From the NCBI RefSeq assembly GCF_030813505.1, contig NZ_JAUSUE010000033.1: a stretch of 21,256 bases of DNA; one strand, written 5' to 3'. The translations under genes and the position numbers were made by a program. The DNA is from Pectinatus haikarae. GTDB taxonomy: Bacteria > Bacillota > Negativicutes > Selenomonadales > Selenomonadaceae. The notes beneath the pieces are model-generated. The model was not told where the DNA came from, made no database searches, and saw nothing but the letters and a program-made list of their open reading frames with translations. Numbering within the stretch: position 1 is the stretch's first letter; every line of letters begins with the position of its first letter. Shown piece after piece: positions 1-7,972 of the stretch.

Positions 1-356
1 CTAACTATAATCCCAATATGAAAAACTTGTTTTCTTTAGCAAGTTGATAAAATTTAGTGCTTTTCTACAGAAACATTAGCTATCTTTTCATTTTTGCTTA
101 ACAGAGCCTAATAAGATCAGCAATAGACATTAATGTATTTCGTAAAAATAAACTCCCCACAAATTTTATATGAATCTTATTTAAATGCTCATTAATATAC
201 ACCAGATTTTGGGGTTTTATGCTATTAAAATTCTGTGCAGCCGTGATATCCGGAATGGTGAATGGAGCATACGTCCTGCATTGACAGAGAGCCTTTTTTA
301 TGATAAACAATGTATATTATAAGAATATTTATTTTGAGAAAGGAAAGTGTAAATAT
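1..356. other. Intergenic/upstream region with no recognisable gene
   Basis: I see no protein family, tRNA or rRNA here. The only open frame of any size is a minus-strand one of about 70 codons (98-310) that resembles nothing I know and has no convincing ribosome binding site. A 6-bp inverted repeat (24-29 with 40-45, 10-base loop) is followed by T residues when read on the minus strand; it is too weak to call a terminator. I looked for a SAM riboswitch or T-box ahead of the methionine operon and did not see the conserved blocks of either. The segment probably holds the promoter of metN. Confidence 0.5.
281..309 (+). promoter_or_regulatory. Possible promoter of the metNIQ operon
   Basis: A perfect -35 consensus, TTGACA, lies at 281-286. 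A 17-base spacer leads to TAAACA at 304-309, which is a poor -10. Better AT-rich -10-like sequences at 313-320 are too far away (26-28 bases). The -35 match and its position about 70 bases before the metN start are the only support. Confidence 0.28.
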
Positions 357-1418
357 ATGATAAAGCTTTCCCATATAAAGAAAGTGTATGATACACCGTC
401 AGGATCACTGCAGGCATTGAAAGATATCAGTCTTACTGTAGAGGATGGTGACATTTATGGTATTATTGGGCTTTCGGGAGCGGGAAAATCAACTCTGGTT
501 CGCTGTATCAATATGCTGGAGAGACCGACAGAGGGAACTGTGGAGATAGACGGGCAGGATCTGACCAAAATGAATGAGGCACAGCTTCGCTCAGTGCGTA
601 AGAATATCGGTATGATATTCCAGCAGTTCAATCTGCTTTCCTCAGCCACAGTATATGAAAATGTTGCTTTTCCTCTGAAACTTTCGGGTATGGCAAAAAA
701 AGATATTGAAAAAAAAGTAATGCCTTTGCTGAAATTGGTAGGATTGGAGCAAAAAGCCAGACAGTATCCTTCGCAGCTTTCCGGAGGGCAGAAGCAGCGC
801 GTAGGAATAGCCCGGGCACTGGCAAGCGATCCGTCTATTCTTTTGTGCGATGAGGCAACATCGGCGCTTGACCCTCAGACCACGCAGTCTATACTCAGAC
901 TGATCAAAAAGATAAATGAAGAGCTGGGAATAACCGTTGTGATAATTACTCATGAAATGCAGGTCATAAAAGATATCTGTACTAAAGTGGCAGTGATCGA
1001 TCATGGTGTGATAGCTGAAAAAGGTTCTGTAATAGAAGTATTTATGAATCCTCAGCAGGCAATAACTCATGAATTCATAAGCGTTCTGCTCAGTGATGAA
1101 TTACCGAGTGCCTTCAGACAGCAGACTGTTTCAGCTGAACCCGTTGAGGATGGATATCTTCTGCTGCGTCTGACTTTTCTTGGTGAGTCGGCGGATGAGC
1201 CCGTGATCATGCAGCTTATAAAAAATGCTCCAAATGTGGATGTGAGCATACTGTTCGGCGATTTGGACCAAATACAAACGGTACCTTACGGACGTATGAT
1301 AATAGGTCTGAAGGGAGATGCGCAGAAAGTGAAGGAAGCAGAGAAATGGCTGGGAGAACAAGACGTAAAAGTAGGGGTGATAGGCTATGTCAAGCGACAT
1401 GACGCTGCTGTTGATTAA
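357..1418 (+). CDS. metN: Methionine ABC transporter ATP-binding protein MetN
   Basis: This is the ATPase subunit of the MetNIQ D/L-methionine importer at the inner membrane. From the ATG at 357 the protein has 353 residues. It shows Walker A (GLSGAGKST, residues 38-46), the signature LSGGQ (141-145) and Walker B ending in D165-E166. Residues about 265-345 match the NIL domain, which in the family binds methionine and inhibits transport when the pool is full. I chose 357 because the protein then starts MIKLSHIKKVY, as MetN proteins do, and a GAAAGGAAAG ribosome binding site lies 11-20 bases upstream; an upstream in-frame start at 300 would add 19 residues unlike the family. The 3' end overlaps metI by 32 bases, suggesting translational coupling. 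Confidence 0.95.
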   Translation: MIKLSHIKKVYDTPSGSLQALKDISLTVEDGDIYGIIGLSGAGKSTLVRCINMLERPTEGTVEIDGQDLTKMNEAQLRSVRKNIGMIFQQFNLLSSATVYENVAFPLKLSGMAKKDIEKKVMPLLKLVGLEQKARQYPSQLSGGQKQRVGIARALASDPSILLCDEATSALDPQTTQSILRLIKKINEELGITVVIITHEMQVIKDICTKVAVIDHGVIAEKGSVIEVFMNPQQAITHEFISVLLSDELPSAFRQQTVSAEPVEDGYLLLRLTFLGESADEPVIMQLIKNAPNVDVSILFGDLDQIQTVPYGRMIIGLKGDAQKVKEAEKWLGEQDVKVGVIGYVKRHDAAVD

Positions 1419-2040
1419 GTCATTGGGACAAACATTGTATATGGTATCTATATCAATGATTATCGCGGCTGTTATCGGCATACCTCTGGGGATTTTGCTG
1501 GTTACTACGGCGAAGGGACAGATTTTGGAGTGTATTGCCTTTAACCGTATCATAGCGGGGCTTGTCAATGCTGTACGCTCCATACCGTTTATAATTCTGA
1601 TGGTAGCCATCATACCTTTCACCCGCAGTATAGTAGGCACTTCAATAGGTACGACGGCGGCTATGGTCCCGCTCACACTGGCAGCTATTCCTTTTATCGG
1701 CAGACAGGTGGAAAACTCTATAAAGGAAGTTCCGTACGGGCTGATAGAAGCGGCGCTGTCTCTCGGAGCGACACCTTTGCAGATAATAAAGCATGTCCTT
1801 TTGCCGGAGGCCTTGTCCAGCATCATTTCACAGCTGACAACAGTTGTCATCGGGCTTATCGGTGCTTCTGCCATGGCGGGGACCATCGGCGGCGGCGGTG
1901 TGGGGGATCTGGCCATACGCTACGGATATCAGCGCTTTCGTCCTGACATCATGCTTATTACTGTTATAATACTGGTTGTCGTGGTGCAGCTTGTGCAATT
2001 CATCGGCAACTATATAGCGGCAAGATTAAATAAAAAATAA
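1387..2040 (+). CDS. metI: Methionine ABC transporter permease MetI
   Basis: This is the membrane channel subunit of the MetNIQ importer, 217 residues, the usual MetI length. Hydrophobic segments run along the whole protein (about 10-40, 55-80, 85-105, 145-170 and 185-210). The EAA loop that docks on MetN is seen as E121-A-A followed by G127 and a KHVLLPEA stretch. A glycine-rich GTIGGGGVGDLA stretch near residues 160-171 is typical of MetI. The start has AGGGGTGA about 8 bases upstream and lies within the end of metN; the Met at residue 5 (1399) is a possible alternative. The DNA is the most GC-rich of the window (43 of 60 bases in 1861-1920). Confidence 0.95.
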   Translation: MSSDMTLLLIKSLGQTLYMVSISMIIAAVIGIPLGILLVTTAKGQILECIAFNRIIAGLVNAVRSIPFIILMVAIIPFTRSIVGTSIGTTAAMVPLTLAAIPFIGRQVENSIKEVPYGLIEAALSLGATPLQIIKHVLLPEALSSIISQLTTVVIGLIGASAMAGTIGGGGVGDLAIRYGYQRFRPDIMLITVIILVVVVQLVQFIGNYIAARLNKK

Positions 2041-2111
2041 CATTGCAGATCAATGTATAATGAAGTACAATAAATATCAAAATACTTATGATTGGCAGGG
2101 GGAGGACTTTT

Positions 2112-2945
2112 ATGAAAAAGTTATTGTTTATTATATCAGCTCTTGTAATGATGCTGTTTGCTTTTACGGGCTGCGGAGCAAATAAAGATCAGGCAGCAGA
2201 CAATTCATCATCGGGCAGTACTGAAAAGACAGTATTAAAGATAGGGGCCACGCCGGTACCGCATGCGGAAATACTTGAACAGGTCAAAGATGATCTGGCA
2301 AAAGAGGGAATCGATCTGCAGATTCAGGAGTTCAACGATTATGTGCAGCCCAATATGGCCCTTAATGACAAAGAGCTGGACGCAAATTTTTTCCAGCATA
2401 CACCGTACCTGGAAAACTTTGATGCCGAACATAATATGACTCTTGTAAGTGCGGCTGGAATCCATATTGAACCAATGGGTCTTTATTCTCATAAAATAAA
2501 GAAGCTGGATGAACTTAAAAATGACGCGCAGATAGCTATCCCCAACGACCCCACAAACGGCGGACGTGCGCTGCTCCTGCTGCAGCAGGCAAACCTGATC
2601 AAGCTGAAGGACGGTGTGGGTGTAAAAGCTACAGTGCAGGATATTGTCGATAATCCGAAAAATATTAAAATCCAGGAAATCGAAGCCGCACAATTGCCCC
2701 GTTCGCTCGACGACGTAGACGCGGCCGTGATCAATACGAATTTTGCTGTGCAGGCCAGTCTGACACCGACTAAAGATGCTTTGGTGATCGAAGATGCTTC
2801 ATCTCCGTATGCGAATATAATTGCTGTAAGAAAGGGCGATGAAAACCGTCCGGAAATAAAGAAACTTATTACAGCACTCCAATCCGAAAAAATTAAAAAA
2901 TTCATTGCAGATAAATATAAGGGCGCTATAATCCCTGCATTTTGA
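2112..2945 (+). CDS. metQ: Methionine-binding lipoprotein MetQ (NlpA family)
   Basis: This is the substrate-binding lipoprotein that delivers methionine to MetNI. From the ATG at 2112 it has 277 residues, starting MKKLLFIISAL, followed by a hydrophobic segment and a lipobox with Cys at residue 21 (AFTGC), so signal peptidase II processing and membrane anchoring are expected. The mature part carries the NlpA/MetQ landmarks: KIGATPVPHAEIL, a DANFFQHTPYL block, GIHIEPMGLYS, and IPNDPTNGGRALLLLQ. The start is fixed by GGGGGAGGA about 8 bases upstream; an ATG at 2088 would place residues before the signal peptide. A 71-base gap separates it from metI. An intrinsic terminator follows, so it is the last gene of the operon. 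Confidence 0.95.
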   Translation: MKKLLFIISALVMMLFAFTGCGANKDQAADNSSSGSTEKTVLKIGATPVPHAEILEQVKDDLAKEGIDLQIQEFNDYVQPNMALNDKELDANFFQHTPYLENFDAEHNMTLVSAAGIHIEPMGLYSHKIKKLDELKNDAQIAIPNDPTNGGRALLLLQQANLIKLKDGVGVKATVQDIVDNPKNIKIQEIEAAQLPRSLDDVDAAVINTNFAVQASLTPTKDALVIEDASSPYANIIAVRKGDENRPEIKKLITALQSEKIKKFIADKYKGAIIPAF

Positions 2946-2982
2946 AAGCAGTGACCGTTTTTATTATCATGCATGTCTTTTG

Positions 2983-3009
2983 AAAACCTCCCTCAGGGGA
3001 GGTTTTTTT
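2983..3009 (+). terminator. Intrinsic terminator after metQ
   Basis: A 10-bp perfect stem (AAAACCTCCC at 2983-2992 with GGGAGGTTTT at 2997-3006) with a 4-base loop (TCAG) runs into a T tract (3003-3009). It lies 38 bases after the metQ stop and separates the methionine operon from the DUF4127 gene. Confidence 0.88.
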
Positions 3010-3117
3010 ATTGGCAAAGTAGAAATATAATATAATCTAAATATATAGATCAGGCCATAGAATATATTTGTTAAGAATTTTCAGCTGGTTTATATAATAT
3101 TCGGGGGAGTGTGAACA

Positions 3118-4716
3118 TTGAATTATATAAAAATCTTTATTACCTTATTTGCAGTGCTTTGCGGCGGAATATTCAACGGAACAGCTTTGGCACAGTTTAA
3201 TCAGACTATATTGTTTGTGCCGCATGACAATCGGCCGATTTCTTTTATGCAGACAGTCAGCAACATCCGGGCGTTGGGGTATAATGTCATAACTCCGCCG
3301 GAAAACTTGCTCGGCAATCGCGATGATCTTGGACATCCGGATGCTTTGGCAAAATGGGTCAGTGAAAATGCAGAGAAAGCAGATTTTGCTGTTCTGTCTG
3401 CTGATTCTCTTGTTTATGGCAGCCTTGTAGCTTCACGCAAGCATGATATACCTGCGGATGTGCTGCAGCAAAGAGCTGCTGCGTCTTTTGCCGAGCTGCA
3501 CCAAAAATATCCATATCTGCCAATTTATGTTTTCGGTTCGATCATGCGCACACCGCAGACGAGTGCCGCATCCTCCGAAGAACCGGAGTATTATAGGCTT
3601 TATGGTACGATGATCGCCAGATATACTGCACTCCTTGACAAACGGGAAAAAGACGGACTTAAAGGCGGGGAACGACAGGAACTGGCAAATCTGGAAAAAT
3701 CAATACCGCAGACTGCGATAAATGACTGGATGGCGCGCCGTGCGGGTAACTTTGAAGTGAATAAATATCTGATCACATTGACACAGAACAAGGATATATC
3801 ATATCTTGTTCTGGGCTGCGATGACAATGCACCATATTCACAAACAGATAAGGAACGCCGTGAACTTGACAAATATGCCGGCCAGCTGGAGGCGGATAAA
3901 TATCAATCCGTCGCAGGACTGGATGAGCTGGGAATGATTCTTCTGACACGTGCTGTCAATGAACTTGAAGGAGATATCCCCTTTGTAAATGTACATTATG
4001 CGGAAGGCAGGGGGGCGGATACTATCCCTGCGTACTCCAATGAGCCGATAAAAGATTCTGTCAGAACACATATAAAACTGGCGGGCGGGCTGCAGGTGAA
4101 TACCGCTAAGAGAGCTGATCTTGTGCTTTTGCTGAATACTGATAAAAATGGCATCACCTATGCAGCAAACGATCCCGGCAATACGACCGAGCTGAGAGCA
4201 AATACAGCATCCTTTGCGGATATGGCGGGAAAATATCTGAAAGAAGAAAAAAATGTGGGAATCGCCGATATTGATTTTGGCAACGGGTCGGATAATGCTC
4301 TCATGAACCTTCTCTGGCAGAGAGGTTATCTGCCGAAACTTAAAGCTTACGCAGGCTGGAATACGCCGACCAACAGCAGCGGCTATGCTATCGGACTGGG
4401 GATGCTTTCTTCCTATACGAACCAGCAGAATACAATAAAGATGCTGATACCGCGCTATCTGGACGAATGGCTTTATCAGGCAAATATCCGCCAGCAGGTT
4501 GCCAATAAACTGGGCAGCTTTAAAGGCGAGGGAGATTATGGTGATACGAAAACACGCAATGCACAGGCGCAGGAATATGCTACCGAATTGATGCGTCAGG
4601 ATATCATAAAGTACGGGCTGGATAAACTTCCCGGTGAGGCAGCTCTGGACAGAGCTGAAGTGAGATTTCCATGGCACCGTTTGTTTGAAGCCGAGGTAAT
4701 AATACCAGAAAAGTAA
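3118..4716 (+). CDS. Secreted DUF4127 family protein
   Basis: This 532-residue protein matches the DUF4127 family, whose function I do not know. It begins with TTG, supported by GGGGGAG at 3103-3109. Residues 1-25 form a signal peptide: Lys5, a hydrophobic core, then ALA before Gln26, a likely signal peptidase I site. The family's opening motif is present as ILFVPHDNRPIS (31-42), usually VPLDDRP in relatives. Further blocks include ADFAVLSADSLVYGSL, GSIMRTPQTSAASSEEPEYY, YLVLGCDDNAPYSQTDKER and a C-terminal RVRFPWHR-like FPWHRLFEAE; Asp, His and Arg in these could be catalytic or metal-binding, which is inference. The gene has its own leader between the metQ terminator and 3118. It lies 112 bases upstream of the LPS operon, but a functional link is unproven. 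Confidence 0.85.
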   Translation: MNYIKIFITLFAVLCGGIFNGTALAQFNQTILFVPHDNRPISFMQTVSNIRALGYNVITPPENLLGNRDDLGHPDALAKWVSENAEKADFAVLSADSLVYGSLVASRKHDIPADVLQQRAAASFAELHQKYPYLPIYVFGSIMRTPQTSAASSEEPEYYRLYGTMIARYTALLDKREKDGLKGGERQELANLEKSIPQTAINDWMARRAGNFEVNKYLITLTQNKDISYLVLGCDDNAPYSQTDKERRELDKYAGQLEADKYQSVAGLDELGMILLTRAVNELEGDIPFVNVHYAEGRGADTIPAYSNEPIKDSVRTHIKLAGGLQVNTAKRADLVLLLNTDKNGITYAANDPGNTTELRANTASFADMAGKYLKEEKNVGIADIDFGNGSDNALMNLLWQRGYLPKLKAYAGWNTPTNSSGYAIGLGMLSSYTNQQNTIKMLIPRYLDEWLYQANIRQQVANKLGSFKGEGDYGDTKTRNAQAQEYATELMRQDIIKYGLDKLPGEAALDRAEVRFPWHRLFEAEVIIPEK

Positions 4717-4828
4717 AATCTCTGAGAAAATAGATTGTTGTAGATTGCAAAGTATAGTACACTTTGTAAAGTATCTCGTAAAAAATAGAAAAGTATATAA
4801 TCTAATAAAGAGAGAAATTAATATCACG

Positions 4829-5905
4829 ATGGATAAGGTGACAAAAAAGCCGGTCTACAAAAATATATTGGTGCTGAACCTGCGTAAAATAGGCGATACC
4901 ATTATGGCAACTTCTGCAGCATATCTTTTGAAAAAAGCTTACCCAGAGGCCAGACTCACCATGCTGGTGAAACCGCTCACGCGGTCAATAGCAGAAAATA
5001 ATCCTGTTATTGATCAGGTTTTGTTTTATGATTACTCACACAAAGCAAAGCTGAGGGACATAAAAAAAATCATGCAGAAAATAAAAAAAGAAGGATTCGA
5101 TCTGGCTGTGGTGATAGACAACAAACCTCGTTCAGCATTGCTGGCCTGGCTGTCAGGTGTACCGCACCGTCTGGGTTTTGAAAAGGTAACCCTGCGCAAT
5201 ATTTATCTGAAACTTTTTTATACAAAAATTTATGATATCGACTATGATTTTGGGAATACGCAACAGGTAAAAAACCATGAAATCTTTATAAATAGAATAA
5301 CGGGCAGGAACGATAAGGCAAAAATGATACTTCCTGACCTGCCGGCTGGCAGCAGGGAAAAAATCGATAAAATGCTTTCTGCACTTCCTGCCGGCAAGCT
5401 TAAAATTGCCTTGTGCATGCGAAGCGGTACTCCGTTCAAGGATTGGCCTATGGCAGATTTTGCAAAAGTCGTACACGGACTTGCCGAAAAATATGATGCT
5501 GTATTTTATGTAACAGGCTCAAGTGGTGACAGCTCTTATGCGGAGAAATTTATAAAGAACAGCAAATATAGTGTTTGGAACTTTTGCGGTCAGACAAACC
5601 TGCCGGAACTTGGCTGCCTCTTACGGCAGTCAGATCTCCTTTTATCGGTGGATACAGGAACGGCGCATTTAGCAGCCGCGGCTGCTATACCTGAGGTCGT
5701 CATTTTTGCAGGAACTTCACACCGCCATTGGGCACCATACGGTGATAAAGTGAGCTGCCTGTATCCGGATATAGAATGCTATCCATGCAGCGATGAAACG
5801 AGGCGGCAGTGCACGGAGTACAGATGTTTGACGGCTGTACAGCCTGAGCAAGTATTGCGGGCATGTGAAATGATGCTTGAAAATAATACGGATATGGAAA
5901 AGTGA
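4829..5905 (+). CDS. Glycosyltransferase family 9 (LPS heptosyltransferase-like)
   Basis: This 358-residue protein belongs to GT9, the ADP-heptose:LPS heptosyltransferase family that builds the inner core on the cytoplasmic side. The N-terminal domain opens NILVLNLRKIGDTIMAT (residues 12-28) with the family's R-x-G-D motif. The C-terminal nucleotide-binding domain has SVDTGTAHLAA (273-283). A cysteine cluster (C317, C320, C328, C333), also seen in heptosyltransferase relatives, follows HWAPYG. I chose ATG 4829; an upstream TTG at 4745 would add 28 residues lacking family similarity. The ribosome binding site (AAAGAGAGA) is rather distant. It is the first gene of the LPS operon and ends 4 bases before the next gene. 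Heptose specificity is not proven; WaaF/RfaF- or RfaQ-like are both possible. Confidence 0.88.
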   Translation: MDKVTKKPVYKNILVLNLRKIGDTIMATSAAYLLKKAYPEARLTMLVKPLTRSIAENNPVIDQVLFYDYSHKAKLRDIKKIMQKIKKEGFDLAVVIDNKPRSALLAWLSGVPHRLGFEKVTLRNIYLKLFYTKIYDIDYDFGNTQQVKNHEIFINRITGRNDKAKMILPDLPAGSREKIDKMLSALPAGKLKIALCMRSGTPFKDWPMADFAKVVHGLAEKYDAVFYVTGSSGDSSYAEKFIKNSKYSVWNFCGQTNLPELGCLLRQSDLLLSVDTGTAHLAAAAAIPEVVIFAGTSHRHWAPYGDKVSCLYPDIECYPCSDETRRQCTEYRCLTAVQPEQVLRACEMMLENNTDMEK

Positions 5906-5909
5906 TACG

Positions 5910-6944
5910 ATGTTCGAAAATGCGGTAAAACAAAAGAATTTTATACAGTGCAGCAATGATTTTCCTTCAAGGAAGGCCAATCTTCATATTGCCTTTGGGA
6001 TAAGTGCCGATTTTACATATCCTGTCGGTGTTTTGATGACTTCGCTTTTAGAGAACAATGCAAAACTTAAAATTGCTTTTCATGTATTCGCGGATAACAA
6101 AATTTCTCATGAGGAGTATGAAAAATATAGGCGGCTGGCAAAAAAATACAATACCTGCATTACCTTTTATGAAATAGATAACAGTGTCTTTGCGGGACTC
6201 GACGATAGGGAATTTACTATTGCCGCATATTATCGCTTTATTATCCCTCATCAATTAAAAGATGAAGCAAGCTGTTTTTTATATCTGGATGCGGATATTA
6301 CCTGTTTGAATGTGCTGACTCCCTTTTTGGATATTGACTTAACAGATTTTGTGGCCTGCGTAGTAGAGGATTTTAGCTTGGACGGAAGCGGGAGTCCCAT
6401 ACTTGTGCAGAAAAAGGATGAACGCTATTTTAACAGCGGTATGATGTATATTAATATTCATAAATGGCTCGACGAAAAAATATCCGAAAAATGCATGGAA
6501 CTTCTCCGCGAAGTCAATGAAAAGCCTGAAGCCAAAAAAAAATACGGTTATGAATTTCGCTGCTTTGATCAGGATGCACTTAATATTATTTTAAAAAATA
6601 AAGTAAAATATCTGCAGCCGCATTATAATTTTTTGACAAATATAAGCTTGAAAAAAAATGAAAAACTGGGGAAAATACCGGAGAATGTGATTCTGCTGCA
6701 CTATCATGGTTTTAATAAACCATGGCATGAATGGTGTTTTCATCCTTTAGCCGGATATTTTCGCAAATATTGGAAAATGTCACCGTGGGCTGATACCTCT
6801 TTGGTTAAAAAACCCAGAAAGTATCGGCAGATGCGGCTGTATGCAAGATATTTCTTCAAAAAAAAAGAACTCTTTACAGCGGGGTATTGGCTTTTAAAAT
6901 CTATAAGCAAAAAATATCATAAAGGAAAGAGCAAAGATAGATGA
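5910..6944 (+). CDS. Glycosyltransferase family 8 (RfaJ/WaaJ-like), first copy
   Basis: This GT8 enzyme of 344 residues resembles LPS core alpha-glucosyl/galactosyltransferases (RfaI/RfaJ). Such enzymes use UDP-sugars and a DxD motif to hold Mn2+; here it is YLDADI with D127 and D129. Other family marks are YFNSGMMYIN (N175), a FDQDALN block, and HYHGFNKPW (264-272). The end (KMSPW and a basic, aromatic tail) fits the GT8 C-terminal extension of LPS enzymes that may contact the membrane. I chose ATG 5910 with GGAAAAGTG upstream; a TTG at 5877 inside the GT9 gene would add 11 residues. It ends in an ATGA overlap with a second GT8 gene. Sugar donor and acceptor cannot be read from the sequence. 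Confidence 0.88.
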   Translation: MFENAVKQKNFIQCSNDFPSRKANLHIAFGISADFTYPVGVLMTSLLENNAKLKIAFHVFADNKISHEEYEKYRRLAKKYNTCITFYEIDNSVFAGLDDREFTIAAYYRFIIPHQLKDEASCFLYLDADITCLNVLTPFLDIDLTDFVACVVEDFSLDGSGSPILVQKKDERYFNSGMMYINIHKWLDEKISEKCMELLREVNEKPEAKKKYGYEFRCFDQDALNIILKNKVKYLQPHYNFLTNISLKKNEKLGKIPENVILLHYHGFNKPWHEWCFHPLAGYFRKYWKMSPWADTSLVKKPRKYRQMRLYARYFFKKKELFTAGYWLLKSISKKYHKGKSKDR

Positions 6945-7945
6945 ATAAATCGGATATATCGGTATTATTTTGGCAAACAGTAAAAGAGCAAAGAAACTTT
7001 TCCTTTATAAAAAATAAGAAAAACTCTGTGATGCATATAGCATACGGATTGGATAACAATGCTGCCCGCATGGCCGGAGCATCCATTGCATCTGTTTGCA
7101 AAAACAACAACGGCGCAAATATGGTATTCAGTCTCTTGTGCACTGATATATCAAAAGGAAATATTGATAAATTTGCAATCCTTGCTCAGAGATTTGATAT
7201 AGATATAAATATATATTTTTTAGATATGACAACTACACTGCTAAAAAATTTGGCTACTGATGCGATATTTCCGCTGCCTATCTGGTTTAGGATATTTTTG
7301 CCGTATATCTTTGGTAAGGACAGAATTCTTTATTTGGATACGGATGTTATTTGTGTCGGCGAAATCGCAGAATTGTTTACATTGGATATGCATAAAGCCA
7401 TAGTTGGTGTTATACCAGATTTTGAACCTGTGCGTCTAAAAAGAACACAGGAATTGAAGCTGAAAGACCATCTGTATTTTAACAGCGGAGTCATGCTTAT
7501 AGATGCAGAAAAGTGGTTAGGAAATCGGATAACGGAGCTATTGCTGCAAGTAATAAATGAGCATAAAAAGCTTTTGGATCAGGATATTTTGAACTTAGTA
7601 TTTTCCAAAAAACCACATTTCTATCTGGATGAGATGTATAACAGCATAGGCTTGTGGTGTGAACCGGACAATATCATAAAAGATAGGCTGCCGCAAATAA
7701 AATTAATTCATTTTGCCAACCATCCGAAACCATGGAATATACTCTGGCAATATGAAAAACGTCCATACATGGAAAATATCTATAAGGATTATGAAAAACT
7801 TTCACCTTGGAAGGGAACTCCTTTGGAAATGCCGCGGATATACCATCACAAAAGATGGTATGCTGAGATTTTAAGAAATGACGGAAAGCTCAAAGAGGCC
7901 TTATACTGGTATTGGCAGTATATAAGAGGAAAATATAACTTCTAA
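6941..7945 (+). CDS. Glycosyltransferase family 8 (RfaJ/WaaJ-like), second copy
   Basis: This is a second GT8 enzyme, 334 residues, with the same order of motifs as its upstream neighbour: MHIAYGLDNN near residue 30, DxD as D133-T-D135, YFNSGVMLID (N181), LDQDILN, and HFANHPKPW (257-265), then a SPW motif and a basic C-terminal tail. The two GT8 proteins are clearly related but well diverged, so an old duplication followed by specialisation on successive core sugars is likely. The start overlaps the previous stop (ATGA) and is preceded by AAAGGAAAGAG, showing translational coupling. There is no signal peptide; it should act at the cytoplasmic face of the inner membrane. Confidence 0.88.
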   Translation: MNKSDISVLFWQTVKEQRNFSFIKNKKNSVMHIAYGLDNNAARMAGASIASVCKNNNGANMVFSLLCTDISKGNIDKFAILAQRFDIDINIYFLDMTTTLLKNLATDAIFPLPIWFRIFLPYIFGKDRILYLDTDVICVGEIAELFTLDMHKAIVGVIPDFEPVRLKRTQELKLKDHLYFNSGVMLIDAEKWLGNRITELLLQVINEHKKLLDQDILNLVFSKKPHFYLDEMYNSIGLWCEPDNIIKDRLPQIKLIHFANHPKPWNILWQYEKRPYMENIYKDYEKLSPWKGTPLEMPRIYHHKRWYAEILRNDGKLKEALYWYWQYIRGKYNF

Positions 7946-7972
7946 AATAAATCTGGATGGGAATTATATTTA

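Noticed and set aside
24..45. Hairpin AACTTG/CAAGTT followed by T residues on the minus strand
   Set aside because: The stem is only 6 bp and AT-rich, the loop is 10 bases, and no minus-strand gene precedes it.
98..310. Minus-strand open frame of about 70 codons upstream of metN
   Set aside because: It has no recognisable family, no good ribosome binding site, and overlaps the probable metN promoter; length is within chance expectation for AT-rich DNA.
1131..1916. Long minus-strand open frame opposite metN/metI
   Set aside because: It lies opposite two certain genes, and its low-complexity, Pro/Ile/Met-rich translation matches the antisense of MetI codons.
3068..3098. TTGTTA and TATATA/TATAAT as promoter of the DUF4127 gene
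   Set aside because: Transcription would start at or inside the ribosome binding site (3103-3109). An alternative TTGGCA/TATAAT pair at 3011-3036 has a spacer of only 14 bases, so I list neither.
4762..4773. Short inverted repeat ACTTT-GT-AAAGT upstream of the GT9 gene
   Set aside because: Five-base arms are expected by chance in AT-rich DNA, and the flanks do not extend the symmetry; no known operator fits.
4796..4801. TATAAT as -10 of the LPS operon
   Set aside because: No -35-like hexamer lies at a suitable distance and there is no extended -10 TG; the operon promoter remains unplaced.
3838..4827. Minus-strand open frame of about 329 codons opposite the DUF4127 gene
   Set aside because: The plus strand has signal peptide, ribosome binding site and family motifs; the antisense translation has none.
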